A stretch of DNA of 64,000 nt, from positions 1 to 64,000 of the forward strand of contig NZ_FOTD01000012.1 in assembly GCF_900114465.1 (NCBI RefSeq). The letters run 5' to 3'. The notes under the pieces are model-generated. The model was not told where the DNA came from. It saw nothing but the letters and a program-made list of their open reading frames with translations, and searched no databases. Origin of the DNA: Trichococcus palustris (GTDB lineage Bacteria; Bacillota; Bacilli; Lactobacillales; Aerococcaceae). The translations under genes and the position numbers were made by a program. The first letter of the stretch is position 1, and each line of letters begins with the position of its first letter. This document shows, in pieces, positions 44,526 to 53,448 of the stretch.

Positions 44526-45659
44526 AAAGGCAAGCTGACGCAATGCATCCGCGCCATAATCCATTTCGGCCAGCGTGTTGAACGTTGAAAAGCTGAAGCG
44601 CACCATCCCTTGACGCTCCGTTCCGAAAGCTGTGTGGATCAAGGGCGCACAATGGGCTCCCGGACGGACCGCGATGTCGAAGTCCATGAAAAGGGCATCG
44701 CTGAGATCGCCGGAAGACCAGTCCGCCAGATTGAGGGAAACGACCGGGGCGCGGCGATGCTTCTCATCGAAGCAACCGTACAGCGTGATGCCCGGGATAT
44801 CCTTGATTTTTCCGTAGAACCTGCGGGTCAGCTGGTCCAAACGGCTGCCGATTTCCGCTATGCCGATGTGTTGGACGTGGGCGATGCCCGCATCGAGACC
44901 GGCCAGGCCATGGACGTTCTGGGTTCCCGCTTCAAAGATGGCCGGGAAATCCAGGGGCATTTTTTTATCGAAGGAATGGAATCCGCTGCCGCCCGTGAAG
45001 ACAGGCCTGAAAGCCAACGGTTTCTCCCCGAGGCAGATGCCGCCGGTTCCTTGGGGGCCGTACAGGCCTTTGTGGCCGGTGAAGCAAAGGACATCGATGT
45101 GTTGCCGCCGCATAGCGATGTCCAATATGCCGGCGCTCTGGGAAGCGTCGACGATGAACAGCAGATCGTTTTTGCTGCAGAAATCGCCGATCCGTTCCAA
45201 ATCTACGGCGTTGCCGGTGACGTTGGAGGCATGGTTAACTACGACCGCCCGGGTATTGGTCTGCAGTAGCGCGGCAAATTCCGGGTAGCTAAGCTTTCCT
45301 TGTTCGTCGATGGACACGAAGGAAAGTTCGGCCCCTTGCTCTTCCAACTGATAAAGGGGGCGCAGGACGGAATTGTGCTCAGTGACGGTCGTGATGATAT
45401 GGTCTTCCGGCGTCAGCAGGCTTTTGAGGACCATGTTCAGTGCCGCGGTGGCGTTGGCTGTGAAGGCGACAGTTGACGCACCGAATAAGTCCGCTGTTTT
45501 GCTACGGACCGATTCGGTCAACCGCAAGGCATTCAATGAGGCGGTATGGCTGCCTCTGGCGGGGTTGCCCAATTGCCCGTCTGCGATGGCATGGAAGACG
45601 GCTTGGGCGACGGCATCCGGTTTTTTCAAGGTTGTTGCGCTGTTATCGAAATAATACAT
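44520..45659 (-). CDS. Class V aminotransferase / cysteine desulfurase-like protein of selenium cassette
   Basis: A 379-aa PLP enzyme of the SufS/CsdB type. It starts MYYFDNSATTLKKP, has the PLP lysine in CFTGHKGLYGPQG and a catalytic-type Cys in RPGAHCAPL, and can liberate S or Se from (seleno)cysteine. It is the last gene of the minus-strand order selD-yedF-DUF3343-this gene. This set is described for organisms using SelD outside selenocysteine synthesis. Likely role: selenium delivery to SelD or a carrier. The gap to the DUF3343 gene is 6 bp. Confidence 0.92.
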   Translation of the reverse strand: MYYFDNSATTLKKPDAVAQAVFHAIADGQLGNPARGSHTASLNALRLTESVRSKTADLFGASTVAFTANATAALNMVLKSLLTPEDHIITTVTEHNSVLRPLYQLEEQGAELSFVSIDEQGKLSYPEFAALLQTNTRAVVVNHASNVTGNAVDLERIGDFCSKNDLLFIVDASQSAGILDIAMRRQHIDVLCFTGHKGLYGPQGTGGICLGEKPLAFRPVFTGGSGFHSFDKKMPLDFPAIFEAGTQNVHGLAGLDAGIAHVQHIGIAEIGSRLDQLTRRFYGKIKDIPGITLYGCFDEKHRRAPVVSLNLADWSSGDLSDALFMDFDIAVRPGAHCAPLIHTAFGTERQGMVRFSFSTFNTLAEMDYGADALRQLAFI

Positions 45660-45665
45660 ATCATC

Positions 45666-45938
45666 TCATCCCTCCCACTCTGTCACAAATTTTTTGCGGT
45701 TTTCGAAGCGGACTTCGTAGCAGCCGTCCAGGGATACATTCTGCCCGGAAAGGAGCATTCGGATTTCGGATAGCTCTGCCAAAATGGTCTGGAGCACCAA
45801 TCCGCATCCAGCCGAAAGCTGTTCCGGCATGGGGATCAGGCGGCACGCATAGCCGGCGGCAAGCACGCTTGCTTCCGCCGCCGCAGCTGCCTGCGAAGTG
45901 GGGAAGGCGATGATGCCGTAGTGTCTGCGGTCGATCAT
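45666..45938 (-). CDS. DUF3343 putative Se/S carrier protein
   Basis: A 90-aa protein of the DUF3343 group, known from selenium-related clusters with SelD and YedF. It begins with RRHYGIIAFPTSQAAAAAEASVLAAG and has the conserved short motif SAGCGL, whose Cys is the likely Se/S-carrying residue. It overlaps the end of yedF by 4 bases (ATGA-type junction), showing tight coupling. Function as a carrier is inferred from family context. Confidence 0.85.
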   Translation of the reverse strand: MIDRRHYGIIAFPTSQAAAAAEASVLAAGYACRLIPMPEQLSAGCGLVLQTILAELSEIRMLLSGQNVSLDGCYEVRFENRKKFVTEWEG

Positions 45939-46579
45939 GGGGATACCGTTTTATAGGTGCGCTCGATTTCAACGATACGGTACATATTGGTGATCTCCCC
46001 GACGGCAAACTTCTCCTTGAGCCCATAAAATTCCACGCAGATGCCGCAGGTCAGGATCTCCACACCTTCAGCGGCCATCGCTTTCAGGTCGTCCAGAACG
46101 GGTGAACCTTCAGCGGTCAACTGGGCGCCCGCATTGTAGCAAAGGATTTTTTCGGGCAAAACTTCCTGTTCCGACAAGGCGAAAATGAAGCTTTTCATCA
46201 AAGTTTGCCCCAGTTCATCGGCACCGCTGCCGATGCTAGCGCTGTTCAAAATGACGACATAGCCGTTCTCTGCGTGTTCCGCAACTTGTGCGGCTGCTCC
46301 TTTTGCTTCGGAAGGAGTCGCTTTGCTTTCGACTCCCGATCCGGTTGCAGCAATACCCTCGCCGGCCGAGGCTGTGAGGGTCACTTCATATAATTGGTCG
46401 TTGATTTTATCGATATGGCTGCCGATTTTCAACTGTTCCGCCATCTTGGCCAAATTTTGCGTCGCGATTTCATTGTCCACGCTGACAAGGATATCCTCGC
46501 CGGCATGTTCTTTCAGCGCCCGTTTGGTCAAAATGACGGGCATCGGGCAGGCTTGTCCCACTGCATCTATTTTTTTCAT
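45935..46579 (-). CDS. yedF: Selenium metabolism protein YedF (TusA-DsrE-like)
   Basis: A 214-aa two-domain protein. The N-terminal TusA/SirA-like domain has the CPxP motif (DAVGQACPMPVILTKRAL). An Ala/Gly-rich linker (about 75-100) joins a DsrE-like domain (about 105-205) with ILTCGICVEFYGL. The family marks non-selenocysteine selenium use (selenium-dependent molybdenum hydroxylases or selenouridine). It probably hands selenium or sulphur as a persulfide/perselenide. It lies 25 bp after selD, with GGAGGAGG before its start. Confidence 0.93.
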   Translation of the reverse strand: MKKIDAVGQACPMPVILTKRALKEHAGEDILVSVDNEIATQNLAKMAEQLKIGSHIDKINDQLYEVTLTASAGEGIAATGSGVESKATPSEAKGAAAQVAEHAENGYVVILNSASIGSGADELGQTLMKSFIFALSEQEVLPEKILCYNAGAQLTAEGSPVLDDLKAMAAEGVEILTCGICVEFYGLKEKFAVGEITNMYRIVEIERTYKTVSP

Positions 46580-46604
46580 CTTAATTCCTCCTCCTTAATG
46601 TAAA

Positions 46605-47636
46605 TCAAAGTTCAACCGCGATTTTTATATCGTCTTTTGCCGTCACTTCGCCGATGATCCCGCAAGGCAGACCCAAAGCTGCGACTTTTGCCAGAAGCGA
46701 CGTTGCAGCATCGGCAGAGACACTCACCAACAGTCCGCCGGAAGTCTGCGGATCGAAAAGGATTTCTTCAAGGGCGTAGTCATCCATGCGGAAGGCCACA
46801 TCCTGCGCCAGATGGTTCCGGTTCCGCTGGCCGCCTGCTGTCGTGAGGAACTCCTTGGCCCCCTCGTAGGCTCCGGGAAGGCAAGGGATGCTGTCGGCAT
46901 AGAGCGTCGCTGAAAACTTATCGGACAGCATCTCGGAAAGATGACCCAACAAACCGAAACCGGTGACATCGGTGCAGCTGTGGACCTCATAGCCGCGCAG
47001 AATTTCCGCTGCGTAGCGGTTAAGGGTGGTCATGGATTTCGCCGCAAAATCAAACGAATCCTGTTCCATTTCGCCCGCGCTGTAGGCGGTGGTGATGATG
47101 CCCGTGCCCAAAGGTTTCGTCAGCAGCAGGACATCGCCCTCTTCGCAGGTGTCATTGCGGTAAATACGGTCGGGATGCACTTTCCCCAGGACCGAAAGCC
47201 CGTATTTGGGTTGGGGGTCGTGGATGGAATGGCCGCCCACCAGGACACCGCCTGCTTCCTGCACTTTCCTTGCCCCGCCTGCCAATATCTTGGCCAAGAT
47301 GGCAGTTGATTTCGTTTCCGGCCAGCAAACGATGTTCATGGCGGTCAAGACTTCCCCGCCCATGGCAAACACATCGCTCAGCGCATTGGTCGCCGCTATC
47401 TCCCCGAAGAGGGTGGCGTCAGCCACCATAGTGGGAAAGAAATCCAGCGTCTGGATCATGGCCATATCATCGTTTATCCGAAAGACCGCTGCATCGTCGG
47501 AAGAGTCGAAGCCGACCAAAAAGTCGGGATGTTCCTGTTTAGGCAGCTGGCTCAGCAGCTCGCCTAAAACGCCGGGACCGATTTTGGCGTTGCAGCCACC
47601 GCATATAAATAATTCTTCCATTAATTCCTTCTCCAT
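46605..47636 (-). CDS. selD: Selenide, water dikinase
   Basis: A 343-aa enzyme that makes selenophosphate from selenide and ATP. The catalytic Cys and Lys are in CGGCNAKIGPG (a Cys form, no in-frame TGA). DSSDDAAVF, SDVFAMGGEVLTAMNIV and GGHSIHDPQPKYGLSV are AIR-synthase-fold ATP-binding motifs, and DPQTSGGLL is near the C-terminus. GGAGGAAGAAC precedes ATG 47636. First gene of the selenium cassette. No selA, selB or tRNA-Sec is seen in the window, so selenouridine (SelU at 39.3 kb) is a visible use of the product. Confidence 0.95.
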   Translation of the reverse strand: MEKELMEELFICGGCNAKIGPGVLGELLSQLPKQEHPDFLVGFDSSDDAAVFRINDDMAMIQTLDFFPTMVADATLFGEIAATNALSDVFAMGGEVLTAMNIVCWPETKSTAILAKILAGGARKVQEAGGVLVGGHSIHDPQPKYGLSVLGKVHPDRIYRNDTCEEGDVLLLTKPLGTGIITTAYSAGEMEQDSFDFAAKSMTTLNRYAAEILRGYEVHSCTDVTGFGLLGHLSEMLSDKFSATLYADSIPCLPGAYEGAKEFLTTAGGQRNRNHLAQDVAFRMDDYALEEILFDPQTSGGLLVSVSADAATSLLAKVAALGLPCGIIGEVTAKDDIKIAVEL

Positions 47637-47667
47637 GTTCTTCCTCCGATTTCATGTTTTTAGTTTT

Positions 47668-48183
47668 CGGAGACCCGTGACTTCAGTCGTGGGAGGAGAA
47701 AACGCTCGGCCCACCGGGCCGAAGGTCCTCCTTTTTCTCCGAACTCCTTTCTTTTACTTTTGGGGAACTCCTGTTTGGGTGCCCCGCTTGAAAAGCGGTA
47801 TAATGGTGCTGAGGAAAAGAGGTGAAACGCGGCGATTTTCCAACCACCGCACATCGAAAAACCGTAAGCGCCCAAACCTGAATTCCAGGAGAAAACCGTT
47901 ATGTGGGCAACGCTCACTCAAGGCACTCGCTGGAGACCGCACCACCAAGGCGCTGAATCCGAACGGCCATCGATTCGGTACCGCTCCGGCATGTCCGGTG
48001 CGGTAAGGGCGAAGTCAACCGTCCTGCGGGGGCAACCCCGGATATTCCGTCACATTAAGGCAGGAGCGTCTCCGGATGCGTCCGCACTGCCAGACAGGAA
48101 TAAGCCTAAAGGGCGCTTGCGAAACAAGCGCTCCCGTCGCACAACGACGGAGGCAAGCCCGTGACTTCAGTCATGGGTAGTTG
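47668..48183 (+). mobile_element. Relic of an IS200/IS605-type (IS1341/tnpB-like) element
   Basis: Two near-identical palindromes in the same orientation bound the region: CCCGTGACTTCAGTCGTGGG (47674-47693) and CCCGTGACTTCAGTCATGGG (48158-48177). The second is followed by TAGTTGAC, the form of the right end of tnpB-carrying IS605-family elements in Bacillota. No intact tnpA or tnpB remains, and translations in all frames give only short, unconvincing readings. The relic begins about 30 bp upstream of the selD start codon. Decay product or non-autonomous derivative. Confidence 0.6.
48111..48178 (+). ncRNA. Candidate omega-RNA-like fold at the right end of the IS relic
   Basis: Three consecutive hairpins occur: GGGCGCTTG (48111-48119) with CAAGCGCTCC (48125-48134), CCGTCG (48134-48139) with CGACGG (48145-48150), and CCCGTGACT (48158-48166) with AGTCATGGG (48169-48177). 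Such a chain ending at the element's right boundary is the layout of TnpB guide RNAs, whose guide begins just past the end (from about 48180). No TnpB is encoded here, so activity would need a protein supplied in trans. Speculative. Confidence 0.35.
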
Positions 48184-48283
48184 ACCGATAAATAGATACT
48201 ATTTATTATATACCTATTGGAGCGCAGTTCTATCATCGAATCGATATTTTTTTCGGGAACAGGGTACCGATGAGCGCTATACT

Positions 48284-48340
48284 AAAAAAGAAAGAGTCTG
48301 GAGCCTCGTCAGAAATACTCTGACTGGCTCCAGACTCTTG
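48284..48340. terminator. Terminator of uraA
   Basis: AAGAGTCTGGAGCC pairs with GGCTCCAGACTCTT across a 20-nt internal loop. On the minus strand it is followed by TTCTTTTTTAG. Confidence 0.8.
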
Positions 48341-48348
48341 TTGTTGGA

Positions 48349-49635
48349 TTATAGATCAGCTACGTTTTGGTCTGATTCGTTCATCAGACCGGCTTTGTCG
48401 AACAGGTAGAATAATAAGCTCAACACGATGCCGACGACACTCGCAAGGACCATCCCTTTTAATTCGATGCCGGCAAAGTTTACGGCAATGCCGCTTAGAC
48501 CCGTAACAAAAACGATGGAAGTCAAAATCAAATTCTTGGATTTGCTGTAATCCACGTTTGATTCGACCAACAGACGCAAACCACTGGTACCGATCATGCC
48601 GTAGAGCAGGAACGTAACCCCGCCGATGACATCACCGGGGATCGTGGAGATCAAAGCAGCCAAGGGCCCGAAGAAGGACATGAACATGGAGAAGATGGCG
48701 GCACCGGCGATAACGCGAACGCTGTATACGCGGGTGATGGCCATAACGCCGATGTTTTCGCCATAAGTCGTTGTCGGAACCCCGCCGATCAAACCGGACA
48801 AAGCGGATGCGAAGTAATCCGCAAACAACGAACGGTGCAAGCCGGGATCTTTCAGCAAGTCACGGCCGATGACGTTGGAAGTGACGACTTGGTGACCGAT
48901 ATGTTCAGAAGTCAGAACCAAAAGAACCGGTAACATGGTCAAAATAGCATTCATATCAAATTTTGCCAATTGGAAATGAGGCATCGTAAACAGGGCTGTC
49001 TGCATCACGGGAGTGAAATCAACCATGCCGAATGCGATTGCCGATAGGTAACCAACGACGATTGCAATCAAAATAGGGATTGTCGATAAAAAGCCTTTAA
49101 ATAAGACCGAACCTAAAACCGCTGTGCCCAAAGTGATGAAAAAGACAGCGAAATCCTGCGCTGTGGCAGTATCGGTCATCAAGTTAGCGCCGATGGAACC
49201 ACCTTTGACGGTAAGGCTCGCCAGCTCCAACCCGATCAAGGCAACCACGGCACCCATCGCTGCCGGCGGAAGCACAACATCAATCCATTTCGTGCCGACG
49301 CGTTTAACGACAAGGGCTAAAATACAACCGATGATGCCAAGGACAACGAAACCGCCTTGCGCATAGGCAAAGCCTTGGTGGGCGATGATGATACTGGTGG
49401 GGCCTATGAAAGCGAAACTCGAACCAAGATAGGCAGGGGATTTCCCTTTCGTGATAAAAATGAATAATAGCGTCGCGACCCCGTTCATCAATAGAACAAT
49501 GCTCGGATCAATTCCGAAAATGATGGGTACGAGAACAGAAGCGCCGAACATAGCGAAAGTATGTTGCAAACTTAGTGGAATCAATAGGTTTGCAGGTACT
49601 TTTTCGTCAACCTGAATAATTTTTTTTGAAGACAT
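48349..49635 (-). CDS. uraA: Uracil permease
   Basis: A 428-aa nucleobase:cation symporter-2 membrane protein with about 14 hydrophobic segments. Family motifs are LSLQHTFAMFGASVLVP, SSFAFIGPTSIII, LVLTSEHIGHQV (substrate-binding Glu) and GGVPTTTYGENIGVMAITRVYSVRV. It imports uracil. The 5' leader carries a PyrR-type attenuator, which supports uracil rather than xanthine as substrate. ATG 49635 has AGGAGG nine bases upstream. Monocistronic. Confidence 0.95.
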   Translation of the reverse strand: MSSKKIIQVDEKVPANLLIPLSLQHTFAMFGASVLVPIIFGIDPSIVLLMNGVATLLFIFITKGKSPAYLGSSFAFIGPTSIIIAHQGFAYAQGGFVVLGIIGCILALVVKRVGTKWIDVVLPPAAMGAVVALIGLELASLTVKGGSIGANLMTDTATAQDFAVFFITLGTAVLGSVLFKGFLSTIPILIAIVVGYLSAIAFGMVDFTPVMQTALFTMPHFQLAKFDMNAILTMLPVLLVLTSEHIGHQVVTSNVIGRDLLKDPGLHRSLFADYFASALSGLIGGVPTTTYGENIGVMAITRVYSVRVIAGAAIFSMFMSFFGPLAALISTIPGDVIGGVTFLLYGMIGTSGLRLLVESNVDYSKSKNLILTSIVFVTGLSGIAVNFAGIELKGMVLASVVGIVLSLLFYLFDKAGLMNESDQNVADL

Positions 49636-49654
49636 CTCCAAATTCCTCCTATGG

Positions 49655-49760
49655 GCACAAAAAAAAGCCCTTGAATTTTAATATTCGCAAAAGGACCTAA
49701 GGTATCAAATATTCGATTTGTTACCCTTTTTAATCTCTCGGGATTATTTTAAAGGACTCT
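49655..49760 (-). promoter_or_regulatory. PyrR-dependent attenuator in the uraA leader
   Basis: Reading the minus strand from 49760, the leader has AGAGTCCTTT...AATCCCGAGAGATT...AAAAGGG (49760-49721). This stem-loop matches the PyrR-binding consensus (TCC-N-GNGAG in the loop region). Downstream, GTCCTT pairs with AAGGGC and is followed by eight T residues (49695-49659), an intrinsic terminator just before the ribosome site. UMP-bound PyrR would favour termination. Confidence 0.75.
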
Positions 49761-49769
49761 GCATTGCTT

Positions 49770-49798
49770 ATTTTAGCAATAATCGGGACGGAATACAA
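49770..49798 (-). promoter_or_regulatory. uraA promoter
   Basis: On the minus strand TTGTAT (49793-49798) and TAAAAT (49770-49775) are spaced by 17 bp, directly upstream of the PyrR leader. Confidence 0.65.
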
Positions 49799-50094
49799 CA
49801 ATAATGAGTACTTAAATCACCAAATTTTCAATGCTCCAGAACAAGAAATAAATGAAAAGGCTTCACCTTTTGGAACAGGCTAAATAAATGCAAAGTTCGA
49901 TAGGCGTCATTCTTTACAATCCTGGGAACCGGTTGTACGATTAAGGCAAGAAATAAGAAGCGCAAGGGTTGGCATCTGTGGAGGCTTCTTCTTGTCCGGA
50001 TGAATAAGGCTGAACGGTGTTAGGGTCAGTTCCCGGCTTTTGAAACGAATCCTGTAATTTTTAAAGGCAAGATAGATAATGAGGAGGAATTATT
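49799..50094. other. Gene-free region between uraA promoter and VOC gene
   Basis: No gene, repeat or RNA motif was recognised. The right end carries GAGGAGGAA, the ribosome site of the VOC gene. Confidence 0.5.
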
Positions 50095-50976
50095 ATGCAA
50101 AAGATTGTTCCGCACCTTTGGTACGACAAAGAGGCTGTGGAGGCCGCGACTTTCTATACCTCGCTTTTCCCCGAATCGGAAATAGTAAAGACTACGAAAA
50201 TCTATGACACACCTTCAGGGACCGCCGAGACGGTGACCATGAAACTGGCGGGCCAGGACTTCATGGCGATTTCAGCCGGGCCTTTCTTCACATTCACGCC
50301 GGCCATCTCGCTGCGGGTGGATTGCAATTCCGAAGAGGAAGTCAGCTTTTTATGGGGAAAACTCTCGGAAGGCGGCAGTGTTTTGATGCCCCTTGATGCC
50401 TACCCTTTCAGCGCCAAATACGGCTGGACAACAGACAAGTACGGCCTGTCCTGGCAAATCATGTACGTCGCCGACAGGGAGATTACGCAAAAAATCACGC
50501 CGACGCTGATGTTCACCGGCAAAAACGCAGGGAAAGCGGAAGAGGCCATTTATTTCTATATATCGGTCTTCAACGATGCGGAAGTCGAGGGCATGGACTA
50601 CTATGGCGTAAAAGAAGAGCTCGATGCTCCGGGGACAGTCCGTCATGCTGCGTTCCAGCTTGAGGGACAAACATTTGCGGCGATGGATAGCGCCTATAAG
50701 CATGAATTTACATTCAATGAAGCCATTTCTTTCATCGTGAATTGCGAAACGCAGGACGAAATTGATTATTTCTGGGAAAACCTGTCCTTTGTCCCCGAAG
50801 CCGAGCAATGCGGGTGGCTCAAAGATAAGTACGGGGTCTCCTGGCAGATCGTTCCGGACATCATGGCGGACATGCTTCAAACGGAAGATGCCGGGAAGCT
50901 GAAACGCGTCACGGAAACTTTCCTGAAGATGAAGAAGTTCGATATCGCTGCCCTGAAAAAAGCCTATGCAGGATAG
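50095..50976 (+). CDS. Double VOC-domain (PhnB-like) protein
   Basis: A 293-aa protein of two tandem PhnB/3-demethylubiquinone-methyltransferase-like VOC domains (about 1-130 and 140-265). Each opens with a version of PHLWYDKEAVEAATFYTSLFPESE or PTLMFTGKNAGKAEEAIYFYISVFND and closes with DKYGLSWQIM or DKYGVSWQIV. No methyltransferase motif is present. These proteins bind small molecules or metals, and function is unknown. GAGGAGGAA gives a clear start. Monocistronic. Confidence 0.88.
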   Translation: MQKIVPHLWYDKEAVEAATFYTSLFPESEIVKTTKIYDTPSGTAETVTMKLAGQDFMAISAGPFFTFTPAISLRVDCNSEEEVSFLWGKLSEGGSVLMPLDAYPFSAKYGWTTDKYGLSWQIMYVADREITQKITPTLMFTGKNAGKAEEAIYFYISVFNDAEVEGMDYYGVKEELDAPGTVRHAAFQLEGQTFAAMDSAYKHEFTFNEAISFIVNCETQDEIDYFWENLSFVPEAEQCGWLKDKYGVSWQIVPDIMADMLQTEDAGKLKRVTETFLKMKKFDIAALKKAYAG

Positions 50977-51119
50977 AATTTTCCCATGGATTTTTACGGT
51001 TGCTCCTTGCTTTTCCAAATAATGCGATGCCGAAACCCTATCATTTCAATCGGATGGGGTTTCTTTTTGGGGTGGAGAGGTCCGCTGTTGCAGCCAAGGC
51101 AGAGAAAGGTTGATAGGGG

Positions 51120-52211
51120 ATGGAAAAGAGGGACATCGGCCACGAGCGCTCAGCGAATCAGCTGCTCAGCGGGAATCACTGTGACAGCGTCGCGGAAACC
51201 GTCAGGTGGATGGGGGCCATCCAGGCGCAGGATTATGCGCAGGCTCTCTGGGCAATCGGGGCGCGCATGCCCGGAACGACAAAAGCTGAAATCGAAAAGG
51301 CGATCGCCGAAAAACAAATTGTCCGCACGTGGCCGATGCGGCATACCATCCATTTTGTCGCCAGAGAAGACCTCAGGTGGATGCTGGATGTATCCGCAAC
51401 AAGGATGCTGAAGCAAAAAAAGGGGCGTATGCTTCAACTCGGTTTGGATGAGGGGCAACTGGAAAAAAGCCTGGAACTATTCCAGCGGGAACTGAGATCG
51501 CGTGGGCCGTTGAAACGCTCGGAAATGCGCCGCGTGTTGGAGTCAGCCGGCATTGATACGGCGAATCAACGGTTTTATCATATTCTCTGGTACGCGGCAC
51601 AGAGCGGCTTGATCTTCATTGGGCCGATGCGAGACAGCCAACAAACCTTTCTGCTGGTGGATGATTGGGCCGAGGATGGCCCCCCGCTCGCGCGCGAGGA
51701 AGCCCTCCATCGATTGGCTGTCCGATATGTGACGAGTCACGGTCCGGCGACCATCCCAGATTTTTCCTGGTGGGCAGGTTTGACGCTGACGGAGGCCAGA
51801 ACGGGCATCCATTCGGCAAGGCCGGAACTTTTTGCGGAAGAACGGGATGGCCGGGAATTTTGGCGGTGCGTCCATTCTCCGGATGCGAAACGGAATGCCG
51901 CGACGGATTTGCGTTTTTTGCCCAATCTGGATGAATACCTGATCGGCTACAAAGTCCGGAGTGACGTGCTGCCGCCGGAACGGTACGCCAAAATAGCTTC
52001 CGAAGCAAACGGACTGTTCCGACCGGTGCTCCACGACGGACAAGTCATCGGTAACTGGAAACCGGCAGTCCATAGAGGGGTTGTCGCTTTGACGATTCGG
52101 CTGGCCGAACCTTTCAAAGGCGCAGCAAAACGGATGGAGGAAGAAGCCGAGCGCTACAGCCATTTCATCGGCTTGCCGATGTCATCGGTCAAAATAGAAA
52201 ACCTTCGTTGA
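51120..52211 (+). CDS. Winged-helix DNA-binding protein (AlkX/HTH_42-like)
   Basis: A 363-aa protein of the winged helix DNA-binding family PF06224, related to YcaQ/AlkZ DNA glycosylases. It has VRWMGAIQAQDYAQALWAIGARMPGTTKAEIEKAIAEKQIVRTWPMRHTIHFVAREDLRWML near the N-terminus and FLPNLDEYLIGYKVRSDVL in the C-terminal half. Glycosylase activity on interstrand cross-links is proven only for YcaQ/AlkZ members carrying a QxQ/QxD motif. Here QAQD (about residues 35-38) is present. AAGGTTGATAGGGG precedes the start. Confidence 0.85.
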   Translation: MEKRDIGHERSANQLLSGNHCDSVAETVRWMGAIQAQDYAQALWAIGARMPGTTKAEIEKAIAEKQIVRTWPMRHTIHFVAREDLRWMLDVSATRMLKQKKGRMLQLGLDEGQLEKSLELFQRELRSRGPLKRSEMRRVLESAGIDTANQRFYHILWYAAQSGLIFIGPMRDSQQTFLLVDDWAEDGPPLAREEALHRLAVRYVTSHGPATIPDFSWWAGLTLTEARTGIHSARPELFAEERDGREFWRCVHSPDAKRNAATDLRFLPNLDEYLIGYKVRSDVLPPERYAKIASEANGLFRPVLHDGQVIGNWKPAVHRGVVALTIRLAEPFKGAAKRMEEEAERYSHFIGLPMSSVKIENLR

Positions 52212-52512
52212 ATGAAAAAGGTGATGAGTCTGAACTAAATTAGCCGCTCCCGCAAAGAAAGGCTTGAATGAATGTAAATGTTCGATAGAATGGATTACAG
52301 AAAAGAAATTTTTTCAGCGCCAGAATAAAGCGATACAAAAAAGGATAATATTATAGTAGAAACAGAAAATTCCTTCCCCACCCTGAAATAGCTGGCTGGA
52401 GAAGGACGGCGTTACATAAAATAAAAAGGAGGAAATGCCGCACCGAATTGTCTCCCGACAAAAGTGGGACAAAATGGACACAGATATTTGTGACGTGGGT
52501 GGCAGCAAAAAG

Positions 52513-53427
52513 ATGACTTTAAAACAACTACGCTATATGATGGCAGTCGCTCAGTACAAATCGATCAATGAGGCAGCCAAAAAGCTGTTCATTTCGCAGC
52601 CGAGCCTTTCCAACGCAATTAAGGAATTGGAGGCGGAAATCGGCCTGGAACTCTTCACTCGGACGGCCAAAGGGATCACGCTGACCGCTGAAGGAACGGA
52701 ATTCCTGAAATACGCCCAACAGGTCATCGAACAGGCGGAGCTATTGGAACAACGTTACCTAGATAAAAAACCGGCGAAGCAGCTGTGCTCCATCTCCACT
52801 CAGCATTACGCCTTCGCAGTCACCGCTTTCGTCAATATGATCAAACGCAGCGCTGCCGATGAATACAAATTCACCTTGCGGGAAACCCGCACGCATGAAA
52901 TCATCCAGGACGTCAAGAATCTGCAGAGTGAAATCGGCATCCTCTATCTCGATTCCTTTAACCGCAAAGCGCTCCAAAAAATCCTTCTGGAAAACCATAT
53001 TGAATTCCATCCGCTCTTTGAAGCCTCGCCGCACGTTTTTGTGAGCGTCAAACATCCTTTGGCAGGCAATGAAACGGTGACATTGAAGGAGCTGGAGGAC
53101 TACCCTTATCTTTCCTTTGAGCAGGGCGAATATAATTCGTTTTATTTCTCGGAAGAGATCCTCAGCACCGTATTCCACAGAAAGAGCATCCTAGTCAGTG
53201 ACCGTGCGACTTTGTTCAACCTCGTGATCGGTCTGAACGGCTATACCATCTCCACCGGTGTCCTCAATGCGGATCTGAACGGCACGGACATCGTTTCCGT
53301 TCCATTGGCTGTGGATGAGCGCATGGTGATCGGCTGGATCGCCAATAAGAAAGCCCGACTCAGCGTCCAAGGGGAAGCCTACATCGAAGAGCTGCAGGCG
53401 GTCATCCGTTCCTATAAGCTGCAATAG
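52513..53427 (+). CDS. LysR family regulator, probable MetR/MtaR/CmbR-type
   Basis: A 304-aa LysR-type activator. HTH at about 1-60 (LKQLRYMMAVAQYKSINEAAKKLFISQPSLSNAIKELEAEIGLELF), then a periplasmic-binding-like effector domain (about 90-300). It has the length of CysB/CmbR/MtaR regulators of sulphur amino-acid genes, whose effectors are O-acetylserine or homocysteine. It lies 22 bp upstream of a MET-box-like operator that precedes metF2-metH. I chose ATG 52513 because the domain begins there. In-frame ATGs at 52435 (AGGAGG only two bases away) and 52474 would add atypical residues, so the start is uncertain. Confidence 0.88.
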   Translation: MTLKQLRYMMAVAQYKSINEAAKKLFISQPSLSNAIKELEAEIGLELFTRTAKGITLTAEGTEFLKYAQQVIEQAELLEQRYLDKKPAKQLCSISTQHYAFAVTAFVNMIKRSAADEYKFTLRETRTHEIIQDVKNLQSEIGILYLDSFNRKALQKILLENHIEFHPLFEASPHVFVSVKHPLAGNETVTLKELEDYPYLSFEQGEYNSFYFSEEILSTVFHRKSILVSDRATLFNLVIGLNGYTISTGVLNADLNGTDIVSVPLAVDERMVIGWIANKKARLSVQGEAYIEELQAVIRSYKLQ

Positions 53428-53448
53428 AATATGCGACCATAGTTGCGA

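Noticed and set aside
47636-47640. SelD as a selenoprotein with in-frame TGA
   Set aside because: The catalytic residue is an ordinary Cys codon in CGGCNAK and the frame has no internal TGA.
47206-48006. Long plus-strand reading across selD antisense and the IS relic
   Set aside because: It runs antisense to selD and into repeat sequence; product matches nothing, so not a gene.
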